The translations under genes were made by a program, and so were the position numbers. Of a stretch of DNA of 64,000 bases, positions 55,862 to 64,000 are shown in pieces; the stretch's first letter is position 1, and each line of letters opens with the position of its first letter. The stretch is from Labedella phragmitis (GTDB lineage: Bacteria; Actinomycetota; Actinomycetes; Actinomycetales; Microbacteriaceae): NCBI RefSeq assembly GCF_004078635.1, contig NZ_RZNB01000002.1, positions 186,001-250,000 of the forward strand. Direction: 5' to 3'. The notes under the pieces are model-generated. The model had not been told where the DNA came from and made no database searches. It saw nothing but the letters and a program-made list of their open reading frames with translations.

Positions 55862-57106
55862 TCAGCCGGCGAAGGTGCGGAACGCCGCGACGGCATTGTG
55901 CCCGCCGAAGCCGAACGAGTTGCTGATCGCGATGTGCTCGCCGGTACCGAGATCACGCGGCGACGTGACGACGTCGAGGGGGATCTCCGGGTCCGGGTTC
56001 TCGAGGTTGATCGTCGGCGGGATCGTGTTCTCGTGCAGCGTCTTCACGACGAAGAGCGCCTCGATCGCGCCGGCCCCGCCGAGGAGGTGGCCCGTCGACG
56101 CCTTCGTGGCGGTGACGGGGATCCCCTCGAGGCGGTCGCCGAAAACCCTCTTGAGGGCGTTGTACTCGGCGATGTCGCCGACGGGGGTCGACGTCGCGTG
56201 GGCGTTGATGTGCGCGACCTCGTCGAGGCCGTAGCCGCTGTTCTCGACGGCGGCTCGCATGGCGCGGGCCGCCGCGGACCCTTCCGGATCCGGAGCAGTG
56301 ATGTGGTACGCGTCGCTCGTCACGGCGCCGCCGAGGAGCTCGGCGTAGATGCGGGCGCCGCGCGCCTCGGCGTGTTCGAGCGTCTCCACGACGAGCGCCG
56401 CCGCGCCCTCGCCGAGGACGAAACCGTCGCGGTCGACGTCGTAGGGACGTGAGGCGGTCGCGGGGTCGTCGTTGCGCTTCGAGAGCGCCTGCATGGCGGC
56501 GAAGGACGCGAGGGGCAGCGGGTGGATCGCCGCCTCCGAGCCACCGGCGACGACGATGTCGGCGAGACCTGCCTGCAGGTGGTCGTACGCGTTGGCGATC
56601 GACTCGGTGCTCGAGGCGCACGCGGACACGACGGTCCGCTCGCCGCCACGGGCGCCGAGATCCATGCCGATCGCCGCGGCCGGTCCGTTCGGCATGAGCA
56701 TAGGGACGGTCATGGGCAGGACGCGGCGGGGGCCGCGCTCGCGCAGCGTGTCCCACGCGTCGAGCAGGGTCCAGACGCCGCCGATGCCGGTGGCCCAGTC
56801 GACGAGGAGCCGCTCGGGGTCGACCTCCGGCGTTCCGGCGTCGGCCCAGGCTTCACGCGCCGCGATGAGCGCGAATTGGCTCGAGGGGTCGAGTCTCTTG
56901 GTCTCCTGCCGCGCGAGGACGTCGACGGCGGGGACGGTCGCTTGCGCCGCGAACGTGATGGGAAGCGACAGTTCCTCGACCCAAGGCTGCTCGAGCGGCC
57001 GGGCGCCGGAAGCACCCGAGAGGAGGTTCTCCCACGACTCCGTGGCGGTGCCTCCGATCGGCGACGTCGCGCCGATCCCGGTGATGACGATTCTCTTCGT
57101 GGTCAT
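55862..57106 (-). CDS. fabF: 3-oxoacyl-ACP synthase II
   Basis: A 414-residue elongating ketosynthase. Catalytic triad: Cys163 in VVSACASSTES, His in INAHATSTPVGD and His in TGHLLGGAGAIEA. It adds two-carbon units from malonyl-ACP during fatty-acid synthesis. The ATG at 57106 has AAGGAG upstream. Last gene of the aceE-fasR-fabD-fabH-acpP-fabF run, 155 bases after acpP. Confidence 0.95.
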   Translation of the reverse strand: MTTKRIVITGIGATSPIGGTATESWENLLSGASGARPLEQPWVEELSLPITFAAQATVPAVDVLARQETKRLDPSSQFALIAAREAWADAGTPEVDPERLLVDWATGIGGVWTLLDAWDTLRERGPRRVLPMTVPMLMPNGPAAAIGMDLGARGGERTVVSACASSTESIANAYDHLQAGLADIVVAGGSEAAIHPLPLASFAAMQALSKRNDDPATASRPYDVDRDGFVLGEGAAALVVETLEHAEARGARIYAELLGGAVTSDAYHITAPDPEGSAAARAMRAAVENSGYGLDEVAHINAHATSTPVGDIAEYNALKRVFGDRLEGIPVTATKASTGHLLGGAGAIEALFVVKTLHENTIPPTINLENPDPEIPLDVVTSPRDLGTGEHIAISNSFGFGGHNAVAAFRTFAG

Positions 57107-57261
57107 GACGACAACTCCTTCTTCGGTCACGGTCCGTTCGCGGTTCCGCGACGGTGGTGCCCGGGGCGACCGTCAGACCGCCGGTGCGCCGACAGGATCA
57201 CCCTGTCGGCGCACTCTCGCGGTGCTCCGGGTACTACCGGGAGGAGGGACGATCGTCCCGC

Positions 57262-57510
57262 TCAGCCCTGCGCCTTGACGATGAAGTCGACGGCGTCGCC
57301 GACCGTCTTGAGGTTCTTGACCTCTTCGTCGGGGATCTTCACGTCGAACTTCTCCTCGGCGTTGACGACGATCGTCATCATCGAGATGGAGTCGATGTCC
57401 AGGTCGTCCGTGAACGACTTGTCCAGCTCGACGGTGTCGGCGGCGATCCCGGTTTCGTCGTTGACGAGCTCGGCGAGGCCGGCGAGGACTTCTTCGGTGG
57501 ACAGTGCCAT
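57262..57510 (-). CDS. acpP: acyl carrier protein
   Basis: An 82-residue acidic four-helix protein. Ser41 in DLDIDSISMM is the phosphopantetheine site (DSI instead of the usual DSL). It carries the growing acyl chain between FabD, FabH and FabF. GAGAAAC precedes the ATG; it follows fabH by 83 bases. Confidence 0.95.
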   Translation of the reverse strand: MALSTEEVLAGLAELVNDETGIAADTVELDKSFTDDLDIDSISMMTIVVNAEEKFDVKIPDEEVKNLKTVGDAVDFIVKAQG

Positions 57511-57593
57511 GGTGGGTTTCTCCTTGAGTGTCGTATGACCGCGAAACAGTCTATGGGGGTGGGTGCGCCGCCGTCGCGCGGCGGCGCGGGGGA

Positions 57594-58598
57594 TCAGGGG
57601 AGGACGACGACCTGTGCGCCGAAGACGAGCCCGGCACCGAAGCCGATCTGCAGCGCGAGACCGCCGCTCAACTCGGGGTGCTCCTCGAGCAACCGGTGCG
57701 TCGCGAGAGGGATGGACGCGGCCGACGTGTTTCCGGTGGTCGCGATGTCGCGGGCGATCTCGACGTGCTCAGGCAGCTTCAGCTGCTTGGCGAACTCGTC
57801 GATGATCCGCATGTTGGCCTGGTGCGGGATGAAGGCCGCGAGGTCGTCCGCCGTGATGCCGGCGGCGTCGATGGCCTGCTGTGCGACCTTCGCCATCTCC
57901 CAGACGGCCCAGCGGAACACCGTCGGGCCCTCTTGACGAAGCGTCGGCCAGACGGCCTTGCCGTCGCGATAGTCGACGAGCGTCCCGCTCATGCTGACCG
58001 CATCGGCCTTCGAGCCGTCCGAACCCCATACGGTGCCCGAGATGCCGGGGAAGTCGCTCGGGCCGATGACCGCGGCGCCCGCGCCGTCGCCGAGGAGGAA
58101 CGAGATGCTGCGATCGGTCGGGTCGACGATGTCGGAGAGCTTCTCCGCGCCGATCACGAGCGCGTAATGAGCGCTGCCGGCCCGGATGAGCGCGTCGGCC
58201 TGTGCGACCGCGTAGGCGTACCCCGCGCACGCGGCGTTGAGGTCGTAGGCCGCGGCGGGGTTTGCGCCGACGCGGTCGGCGACGACGGCCGAGATCGACG
58301 GCGACTGGATGATGTTGCTGATGGTCGCGACGAGCACGAGGTCGATGTCGGCGGGGTCGACTCCGGAGCGTTCGATCGCCTCGCGGGACGCCTCGGTCGC
58401 GAGATCGACGGCGCTGATGTCGGCCGACGCGCGCGTACGGGTGATGATGCCGGTGCGCTGACGAATCCACTCGTCCGACGAGTTGATGGGGCCGACGAGG
58501 TCGTCGTTCGGGACGACCCGGTCACCACGAGCCGCGCCCATGGCGAGGATCCGGGTGAACTGGGCGCCCGTCGACTGACGGAGAACTGGGCGTGTCAT
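57594..58598 (-). CDS. fabH: 3-oxoacyl-ACP synthase III
   Basis: A 334-residue initiating ketosynthase that condenses an acyl-CoA primer with malonyl-ACP. Cys124 (NAACAGYAYA), His in PHQANMRI and Asn in GNTSAASIP make the catalytic triad. FabH primer choice sets the branched-chain pattern of actinobacterial lipids. ATG at 58598, 16 bases after fabD. Confidence 0.95.
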   Translation of the reverse strand: MTRPVLRQSTGAQFTRILAMGAARGDRVVPNDDLVGPINSSDEWIRQRTGIITRTRASADISAVDLATEASREAIERSGVDPADIDLVLVATISNIIQSPSISAVVADRVGANPAAAYDLNAACAGYAYAVAQADALIRAGSAHYALVIGAEKLSDIVDPTDRSISFLLGDGAGAAVIGPSDFPGISGTVWGSDGSKADAVSMSGTLVDYRDGKAVWPTLRQEGPTVFRWAVWEMAKVAQQAIDAAGITADDLAAFIPHQANMRIIDEFAKQLKLPEHVEIARDIATTGNTSAASIPLATHRLLEEHPELSGGLALQIGFGAGLVFGAQVVVLP

Positions 58599-58614
58599 GG
58601 TGTCCTTCGGTGTC

Positions 58615-59529
58615 TCAGGCTGCGATGAGGTCCACGGCGGCCTGCAGGTCGTCGGGTGTCTTGACGGCGACGGTCGGGACTCCTTTGAGCCCGCGTCGTG
58701 CGAGGCCCGTGAGGGCACCGGCCGGTGCGACCTCGATGAGCCCCGTGACGTCGGCGTCTGTGAACGCCGCCATGCACGCGTCCCACCGCACGGGGGAGGC
58801 GACCTGGGTGACGAGGAGGTCGAGGAAGCGGGCGCCGCTCTCGACGCGGGACCCGTCGTTGTTGGTCCAGAGAGGCATCGTCGGGTCGGACGCCGTCACG
58901 TCGGCGACGACGCCGGCCAGATCGGTGCGAGCGCTCTCCATGAAACGCGTGTGGAAGGCGCCGGCCACCTGGAGCGGGATGACGCGCGTTCCGCGAGGCG
59001 GCTCCGCGGCGAAGGTCGCGAGATCGTCGAGCCGACCGGCGAGGACGATCTGGCCGCCGCCGTTGTAGTTCGCGGGGAAGAGGCCCGCGGCCTCTGCCGC
59101 CGCCTCGACGTCGGAGGACTCGCCACCGAGGACGGCGCTCATGCCCGTCGCCTCCTCGCCCGCAGCCCTGGCCATGGCGAGAGCACGTGCACGGACGAGC
59201 CGGAGCGCCGAGGCGTCGTCGAGGACGCCAGAGATCGCCGCGGCAGTGAATTCCCCGACGGAATGACCGGCGACACCGCCCACTCCCGCGAGAGCACCTC
59301 GCGCCGACAGTGCGTGAGCCGTGACGAGACCGGCGGCGACGATGAGCGGCTGGGCTATCGCGGTGTCACGGATGGTGTCGGCGTCGGACTCGGTGCCGTG
59401 TCGAACGATGTCGATGCCGGCCGCTTCCGAGTACTCGCCGAGGAGCTCGGGGATCCCGTCGAGGTCGAGCCAGGGACCGAGGAAACCGGGGGTCTGTGAA
59501 CCCTGTCCAGGGCACGCGAGGATGATCAC
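58615..59529 (-). CDS. fabD: malonyl-CoA:ACP transacylase
   Basis: A 304-residue transacylase loading malonyl groups onto ACP. It opens with LACPGQGSQTPGFL; the nucleophile is Ser90 in GHSVGE; the catalytic His is in GAFHTRFM. The GTG at 59529 gives the usual N-terminus. The 91-base gap from fasR is the likely site of FasR binding. Confidence 0.94.
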   Translation of the reverse strand: MIILACPGQGSQTPGFLGPWLDLDGIPELLGEYSEAAGIDIVRHGTESDADTIRDTAIAQPLIVAAGLVTAHALSARGALAGVGGVAGHSVGEFTAAAISGVLDDASALRLVRARALAMARAAGEEATGMSAVLGGESSDVEAAAEAAGLFPANYNGGGQIVLAGRLDDLATFAAEPPRGTRVIPLQVAGAFHTRFMESARTDLAGVVADVTASDPTMPLWTNNDGSRVESGARFLDLLVTQVASPVRWDACMAAFTDADVTGLIEVAPAGALTGLARRGLKGVPTVAVKTPDDLQAAVDLIAA

Positions 59530-59620
59530 CTGAACAGTCTGCCAACACACGGGGGCATCGTGCTGTCGACATGCCACGAACATTCACCTTGAGCGTTGGT
59601 GGTGTCGCACAAGCTGGACG
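59530..59620 (-). promoter_or_regulatory. fasR-fabD gap, probable fab operon promoter
   Basis: A 91-base gap that contains the perfect palindrome TGTCGACA (59564-59571) flanked by GGCAT and ATGCC. In Streptomyces FasR binds the fabD promoter; the equivalent site here would lie in this gap. No clear -10/-35 pair is visible. Confidence 0.35.
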
Positions 59621-60823
59621 TCATCCGCCCCGGCGCGAGGACCGGCCGTCCTGATCGGCGATCGACCCGAGAATGAGGGCCGACTGCAGGATGAGCGACT
59701 CCCGGGCCCCCGTCGCGTCCCAGCCGATGACCTCGGAGATGCGCTTCAGGCGGTACCGCACGGTGTTGGGGTGCACGAACAGCTCGCGAGCGGTGGCTTC
59801 GAGGGACCGCCCGCTGTCGAGGTAGCTCCACAACGTCGTCGCGAGCTCCGCGGAGTGGGCCATGAGAGGACGGTAGATGCGTTCGACGAGCGTCGCTCGC
59901 GCGAGAGGATCGCCCGCGAGAGCCCGTTCGGGGAGCAGATCGTCTGCCGCGACGGGTCGGGGCGCATGCCGCCACGAGCGCGCGACGGCGAACCCGGCGA
60001 GAGCAGCACGGGCGCTGCGGGAAGCGTCGACGAGACTCTGCACCTCATGACCGAGCACGAGGTGACCCGGGCCGAACCCGGGCTCGAGTCCCGCCGCGAT
60101 CTCCAGGAAGGACAGGACCGGTGGAACCGCCGAGCCGTCCTCCGGGTCCTCCACTCGCGGTTCGGCCCGTCCGATCACGAGCACGAGCCGTTTGCCCTGC
60201 ACGCCGATGAGCACATCCGCGGCCATGTGGCGAGCCGTGCGGCGGAGCTGGTCGACGTCGAGCAGGGGAGGCGTCGTGCCGACGAGCACGGCGACCTCGC
60301 CGTGACCGTGCCACCCGAGCGCTGCGATCCGACTGGGGAGCTCGTCGTCGGTCTCACCGGTGAGGATCGAGTCGACGACGAGGGCCTCCAGGCGCGCGTC
60401 CCACAGGCCCCGGGCCTCGGCTGCTCGCGCGTACACGTCGGCGGCCGCGAAGGCGATCTCGCGCGAGTAGAGCAGGATCGCTTCGCGAAGGTCCTCGCCA
60501 CGGCCGGCAACGCGTTCCTCGACGACCTCCACGGTCACGCGGATGAGCTGCAGCGTCTGCGTGAGGCTCACCGATCGGAGGAGTTCGCGAGGAGCCGCGC
60601 CGAAGACGTCCGCTGCGATCCACGGCGTCGCGCGCGGGTCGTCGTACCACGCGATGAACGAGCTGATTCCCGCCTGGGCGACGAGGCCGACGGCCGATCG
60701 TCGCCCAGGAGGCATGTCCGCGTACCACGGCAGTGTGTCCTCGAGGCGACCGAGGGTCACCGTCGCGAGCTCACCGGAGATCCTGCGCAACCACGCGAGG
60801 GTCTCGACCTTGGTCCTGGGCAC
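59621..60823 (-). CDS. fasR: fatty-acid synthesis regulator FasR
   Basis: A 400-residue PucR/CdaR-type regulator with a C-terminal helix-turn-helix at about residues 350-378 (SLEATARELFVHPNTVRYRLKRISEVIG). The gene directly upstream of fabD is FasR in Streptomyces and Mycobacterium (Rv2242), an activator of the fab genes that senses long-chain acyl-CoA. The GTG at 60823 (PRTKVETLAWL) is the best start: 14 bases after the aceE stop; the long frame upstream is shadow of aceE. Coupling to aceE places pyruvate dehydrogenase and fatty-acid control on one transcript. Confidence 0.9.
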   Translation of the reverse strand: MPRTKVETLAWLRRISGELATVTLGRLEDTLPWYADMPPGRRSAVGLVAQAGISSFIAWYDDPRATPWIAADVFGAAPRELLRSVSLTQTLQLIRVTVEVVEERVAGRGEDLREAILLYSREIAFAAADVYARAAEARGLWDARLEALVVDSILTGETDDELPSRIAALGWHGHGEVAVLVGTTPPLLDVDQLRRTARHMAADVLIGVQGKRLVLVIGRAEPRVEDPEDGSAVPPVLSFLEIAAGLEPGFGPGHLVLGHEVQSLVDASRSARAALAGFAVARSWRHAPRPVAADDLLPERALAGDPLARATLVERIYRPLMAHSAELATTLWSYLDSGRSLEATARELFVHPNTVRYRLKRISEVIGWDATGARESLILQSALILGSIADQDGRSSRRGG

Positions 60824-60837
60824 GGAGGACGGGAGCG

Positions 60838-63564
60838 TCAGGACTCGCCGCCGGCGTTGCCGGTGGTTCCCGCCGTGACGTCGTGCAGGTTGTACTTGTC
60901 GATCGCCTGCGAGGCGAGCGACGCGTCGACCGCGCCTTGCGCCGCGAGTCGCTCGAGCACCTTCACGACGACGGACGGACCGTCGATCTTGAAGTAGCGA
61001 CGGGCCGCCGCACGCGTGTCCGAGAAGCCGAAGCCGTCGGCGCCGAGCGTCGCGAAGTCGTTCGGCACGAACTGACGGATCTGGTCGGGAACCGCGTGCA
61101 TGTAGTCCGTGACCGCGACGACGGGACCTTCGGCGCCTTCGAGCTTCGTCTGCAGGTACGGGACCCGCTTCTCCGACTCCGGGTAGAGGAAGTTGTGCTC
61201 GTCGGCGGCGAGACCGTCGCGACGCAACTCGGACCAGGAGGTGACGGACCAGACGTCGGCCGACACGCCCCAGTCCTGCTCGAGCAGGTGCTGCGCCTCG
61301 ATCGCCCACGGCACCGAGACGCCGGAGGCGAAGATCTGCGCCTTCGGTCCGTCGTGCTCCGAGGTCTTGATGCGGTGGATGCCCTTGACGATGCCGTCAA
61401 CGTCCACGTTCTCCGGCTCGGCAGGGTGGACGATCGGCTCGTTGTACACCGTGAGGTAGTACATGACGTTCGGGTCGGAGTGCTCTCCGCCGTACATGCG
61501 CTCGAGGCCCGCACGCACGATGTGACCGATCTCGTAGCCGTACGCCGGGTCGTAGGTCACGACCGCGGGGTTCGTCGACGCGAGGAGCGGCGAGTGCCCG
61601 TCGGCGTGCTGGAGTCCCTCGCCGGTGAGCGTCGTGCGACCGGCGGTCGCACCGATGACGAAACCGCGCGCCATCTGGTCGCCGGCGGCCCAGAGGGCGT
61701 CGCCCGTTCGCTGGAATCCGAACATCGAGTAGAAGACGTACACGGGGATGAGTGCTTCGCCTTGCGTGGAGTACGTCGTACCGAGGTTCGTGAAGGCGGC
61801 GAGGGCGCCGGCCTCGTTGATGCCGACGTGCACGATCTGGCCCTGCGGGCTCTCCTTGTAGGCGAGCAGCAGCTCCCGGTCGACCGAGGTGTAGTGCTGG
61901 CCGTTCGGGTTGTAGATCTTCGCCGACGGGAAGAACGCGTCCATACCGAAGGTGCGCGCCTCGTCCGGGATGATCGGGACGATGCGGTGGCCGAAGTCCT
62001 TCGATCGCAGCAGGTCCTTCAGCAGTCGGACGAACGCCATGGTCGTGGCGATCTCCTGCGTTCCGGAGCCCTTCTTGCTGATCGCGTAGGCGGAGTCGTC
62101 CGGCAGGTTCAGCTGCGTGTACTTGCTGCGACGCTCGGGTAGGTACCCGCCGAGCGCGCGGCGACGCTCGTGCAGGTACTGGATCGCCTCGTCGTCCTCT
62201 CCCGGGTGGAAGTACGGCGGGAGGTACGGGTTCTCCTCGAGCTTCTCGTCCGTGATCGGGATGTGCATCGCGTCGCGGAAGGTCTTGAGGTTGTCGAGCG
62301 TCATCTTCTTCATCTGGTGGGTCGCGTTGCGACCCTCGAAGCTCGGGCCGAGGCCGTAGCCCTTGACCGTCTTCGCCAAGATGACCGTCGGCTGGCCCGT
62401 GTGCTCGGCCGCCGCCTTGAAGGCCGCGTACACCTTGCGGTAGTCGTGTCCGCCGCGCTTGAGGTTCCAGATTTGGTCGTCGGAGTAGTCCTCGACGAGC
62501 TTGAGTGCCCGCTCGTCCTTGCCGAAGAAGTGCTCGCGGATGAACGCGCCGCTCTCCGCCTTGTACGTCTGGTAGTCGCCGTCGGGCGTCTGGTTCATGA
62601 TGTTGAGGAGGGCGCCCTCGGTGTCACGGGCGAGAAGGTCGTCCCACTCGCGGCCCCAGACGACCTTGATGACGTTCCAGCCGGCGCCCCGGAAGAAGCT
62701 CTCGAGCTCCTGGATGATCTTGCCGTTACCGCGGACGGGGCCGTCGAGGCGCTGAAGGTTGCAGTTGATGACGAAGTTGAGGTTGTCGAGCCCCTCGTTC
62801 GCCGCCACCTGGAGTTGACCGCGGCTCTCGACCTCGTCCATTTCGCCGTCGCCGAGGAAAGCCCAGACCTGCTGGTCCGATGCGTCCTTGATTCCGCGGT
62901 TGGTGAGGTACTTGTTGGCGTGCGCCTGGTAGATCGCGTTGATCGGCCCGAGACCCATCGACACGGTCGGGAACTGCCAGAAGGACGGCATGAGGCGCGG
63001 GTGCGGGTACGAGGAGAGCCCGCCGGCCTGGTGCGACTTCTCCTGGCGGAAGCCGTCGAGCTGCTCCGTCGAGAGGCGACCTTCGAGGTAGGCGCGCGCA
63101 TAGGTTCCGGGGGAGGCGTGGCCCTGGATGAAGATCTGGTCGCCGCCGCCCGGGTGGTCCTGACCGCGGAAGAAGTGGTTGAAGCCCACCTCGTAGAGCG
63201 CGGCGGAGGACGCGTAGGTCGAGATGTGACCGCCGACACCGATCCCGGGCCGCTGAGCGCGGTGCACCGTCATCGCGGCGTTCCACCGGATCCAGGCGCG
63301 ATACTTGCGCTCGAGCTCCTCGTCACCGGGGAAGGCCGCCTCGTTCTCCGGGGCGATCGTGTTGATGTAGTCGGTGGTGGGAACCATCGGCACGCCGAGG
63401 TGGAGTTCCTTCGACTGCTTCAGGAGGCTCAGCATGATCTCGCGAGCGCGGCCGCTGCCGCGTGCTTCGACGAGTGCTGAAAGCGACTCCTGCCATTCGG
63501 CCGTCTCTTCCGGATCGGAATCGCTGTGGCCTACCGAGTACGGGTCCTGATCGTGAACAGTCAC
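60838..63564 (-). CDS. aceE: pyruvate dehydrogenase E1 component (homodimeric)
   Basis: A 908-residue thiamine-diphosphate enzyme that decarboxylates pyruvate and acetylates E2. The TPP motif [43 protein letters not shown] and [11 protein letters not shown] are typical of the single-chain AceE form. The GTG at 63564 (TVHDQDPYS) has AAAGG upstream; the frame to 63639 is rejected. It is divergent from ahpE. Supplies acetyl-CoA for the fatty-acid genes that follow. Confidence 0.96.
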   Translation of the reverse strand: MTVHDQDPYSVGHSDSDPEETAEWQESLSALVEARGSGRAREIMLSLLKQSKELHLGVPMVPTTDYINTIAPENEAAFPGDEELERKYRAWIRWNAAMTVHRAQRPGIGVGGHISTYASSAALYEVGFNHFFRGQDHPGGGDQIFIQGHASPGTYARAYLEGRLSTEQLDGFRQEKSHQAGGLSSYPHPRLMPSFWQFPTVSMGLGPINAIYQAHANKYLTNRGIKDASDQQVWAFLGDGEMDEVESRGQLQVAANEGLDNLNFVINCNLQRLDGPVRGNGKIIQELESFFRGAGWNVIKVVWGREWDDLLARDTEGALLNIMNQTPDGDYQTYKAESGAFIREHFFGKDERALKLVEDYSDDQIWNLKRGGHDYRKVYAAFKAAAEHTGQPTVILAKTVKGYGLGPSFEGRNATHQMKKMTLDNLKTFRDAMHIPITDEKLEENPYLPPYFHPGEDDEAIQYLHERRRALGGYLPERRSKYTQLNLPDDSAYAISKKGSGTQEIATTMAFVRLLKDLLRSKDFGHRIVPIIPDEARTFGMDAFFPSAKIYNPNGQHYTSVDRELLLAYKESPQGQIVHVGINEAGALAAFTNLGTTYSTQGEALIPVYVFYSMFGFQRTGDALWAAGDQMARGFVIGATAGRTTLTGEGLQHADGHSPLLASTNPAVVTYDPAYGYEIGHIVRAGLERMYGGEHSDPNVMYYLTVYNEPIVHPAEPENVDVDGIVKGIHRIKTSEHDGPKAQIFASGVSVPWAIEAQHLLEQDWGVSADVWSVTSWSELRRDGLAADEHNFLYPESEKRVPYLQTKLEGAEGPVVAVTDYMHAVPDQIRQFVPNDFATLGADGFGFSDTRAAARRYFKIDGPSVVVKVLERLAAQGAVDASLASQAIDKYNLHDVTAGTTGNAGGES

Positions 63565-63781
63565 CGTCGACCTTTCTGTGTGGGGCAGATCGTGCCGGGT
63601 TGAGCGGGCTGACCCGCCGTACGGCGCCGCCCGCATCATGGGGGCGCGCCCTTCGCTTCCAGCCTACCCAGTCGTGCGCGGCTGCGCGTCACGCACCATC
63701 CGCGTCCTGCGGGGTTAGGATGGCTGACCGAGCCCGCCAGCGTCCGCGACGGGAACGCGCCGCTTCTGAAAGACGAGGACA
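63565..63781. other. divergent aceE/ahpE intergenic region
   Basis: 217 bases without a gene. No dyad or promoter pair stands out. GAAAGACGAGGAC just before 63782 is the ahpE ribosome site. Confidence 0.4.
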
Positions 63782-64000
63782 ATGGCACTCGAGAACGACA
63801 CGAGGGCTCCCGACTTCGAACTCCTCGACCAGTACGGGGAGTCGGTCCGCCTCTCCTCGTTCCGTGGGAAGCGGACCGTCGCGGTCGTCTTCGTGCCGTT
63901 GGCGTTCTCGGGCATCTGCACGAACGAGATGTGCGCCCTGAGCGAGAACCTCGAGATGTTCGCCGACGCCGGGGTCGAACTCCTTGCCATCTCCGTCGAC
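63782..64000 (+). CDS. ahpE: AhpE-type peroxiredoxin, N-terminal part (partial)
   Basis: The first 73 residues of a peroxiredoxin that runs off the window. ALENDTRAPDFELLDQYG and FVPLAFSGICTNEMC match the AhpE group, with the peroxidatic Cys46 in P-L-A-F-S-G-I-C. A second cysteine (Cys51) five residues later is not typical of the 1-Cys mycobacterial AhpE and could resolve the disulfide. ahpE also lies beside aceE in Mycobacterium. Confidence 0.88.
   Translation, partial: MALENDTRAPDFELLDQYGESVRLSSFRGKRTVAVVFVPLAFSGICTNEMCALSENLEMFADAGVELLAISVD

Overview
The window is a high-GC stretch of core actinobacterial chromosome. Its gene orders (pgsA-garA-ftsR-merR; aroG-pknL-Rv2175c homologue-idsA; ahpE-aceE-fasR-fabD-fabH-acpP-fabF; and a complete division cluster running mraZ to divIVA, lspA, rluD, dnaE) are those of Actinobacteria. 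The mevalonate enzymes, the absence of murE from the division cluster and the general gene set suggest Microbacteriaceae; the genus cannot be named from this sequence. I saw no insertion sequence, prophage, CRISPR array, tRNA or rRNA.

Layout. 1-2.7 kb: tail of a GntR regulator, a small acidic protein, an RlmA-like methyltransferase and an AlkC-like DNA repair protein. 2.7-5.3 kb: HMG-CoA synthase and HMG-CoA reductase, with a 90-bp tandem duplication at the mvaS 3' end. 5.4-8 kb: peroxide defence (bcp, ohr) divergent from a TetR regulator, then a secreted SGNH hydrolase. 8.1-10.8 kb: pgsA, garA, ftsR and a second MerR gene. 11-18 kb: an orphan ParA divergent from pyruvate carboxylase, a 740-residue MinD-like ATPase with a long disordered N-terminus, and def. 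18-28.5 kb: acyl-CoA synthetase, glucokinase, plsC, aroG, a PASTA kinase (pknL type), a LysM muralytic protein, an Rv2175c-like regulator, a polyprenyl diphosphate synthase and a DUF3040 protein.

28.8-50.3 kb: mraZ, rsmH, ftsL, ftsI, murF, mraY, murD, ftsW, murG, murC, ftsQ, ftsZ, ylmE, sepF, yggT, divIVA, lspA, rluD, dnaE, all on the plus strand and mostly overlapping or tightly spaced. 50.4-52.4 kb: a three-gene minus-strand operon of LEA-like and holin-like stress proteins. 52.5-54.9 kb: a polar amino-acid ABC importer. 55.2 kb to the end: DUF3145, then fabF, acpP, fabH, fabD, fasR and aceE (transcribed as aceE-fasR-fabD-fabH-acpP-fabF), and the start of ahpE.

How it fits together: the window links precursor supply (pyruvate carboxylase, pyruvate dehydrogenase, fatty-acid synthesis, isoprenoids), envelope building and division, and Ser/Thr-kinase signalling (kinase, GarA and Rv2175c homologues). 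The most useful non-coding signals are short regulatory repeats: 10-bp-spaced GTGGA boxes before mraZ (MraZ-type operator), GTCACA repeats before the LysM gene (MtrA-type), a dyad before ftsZ (candidate FtsR site), and dyads before ohr/tetR and parA/pyc. I did not find a clearly new multi-gene system; the LEA-like operon and the MinD-like ATPase are the least understood parts.
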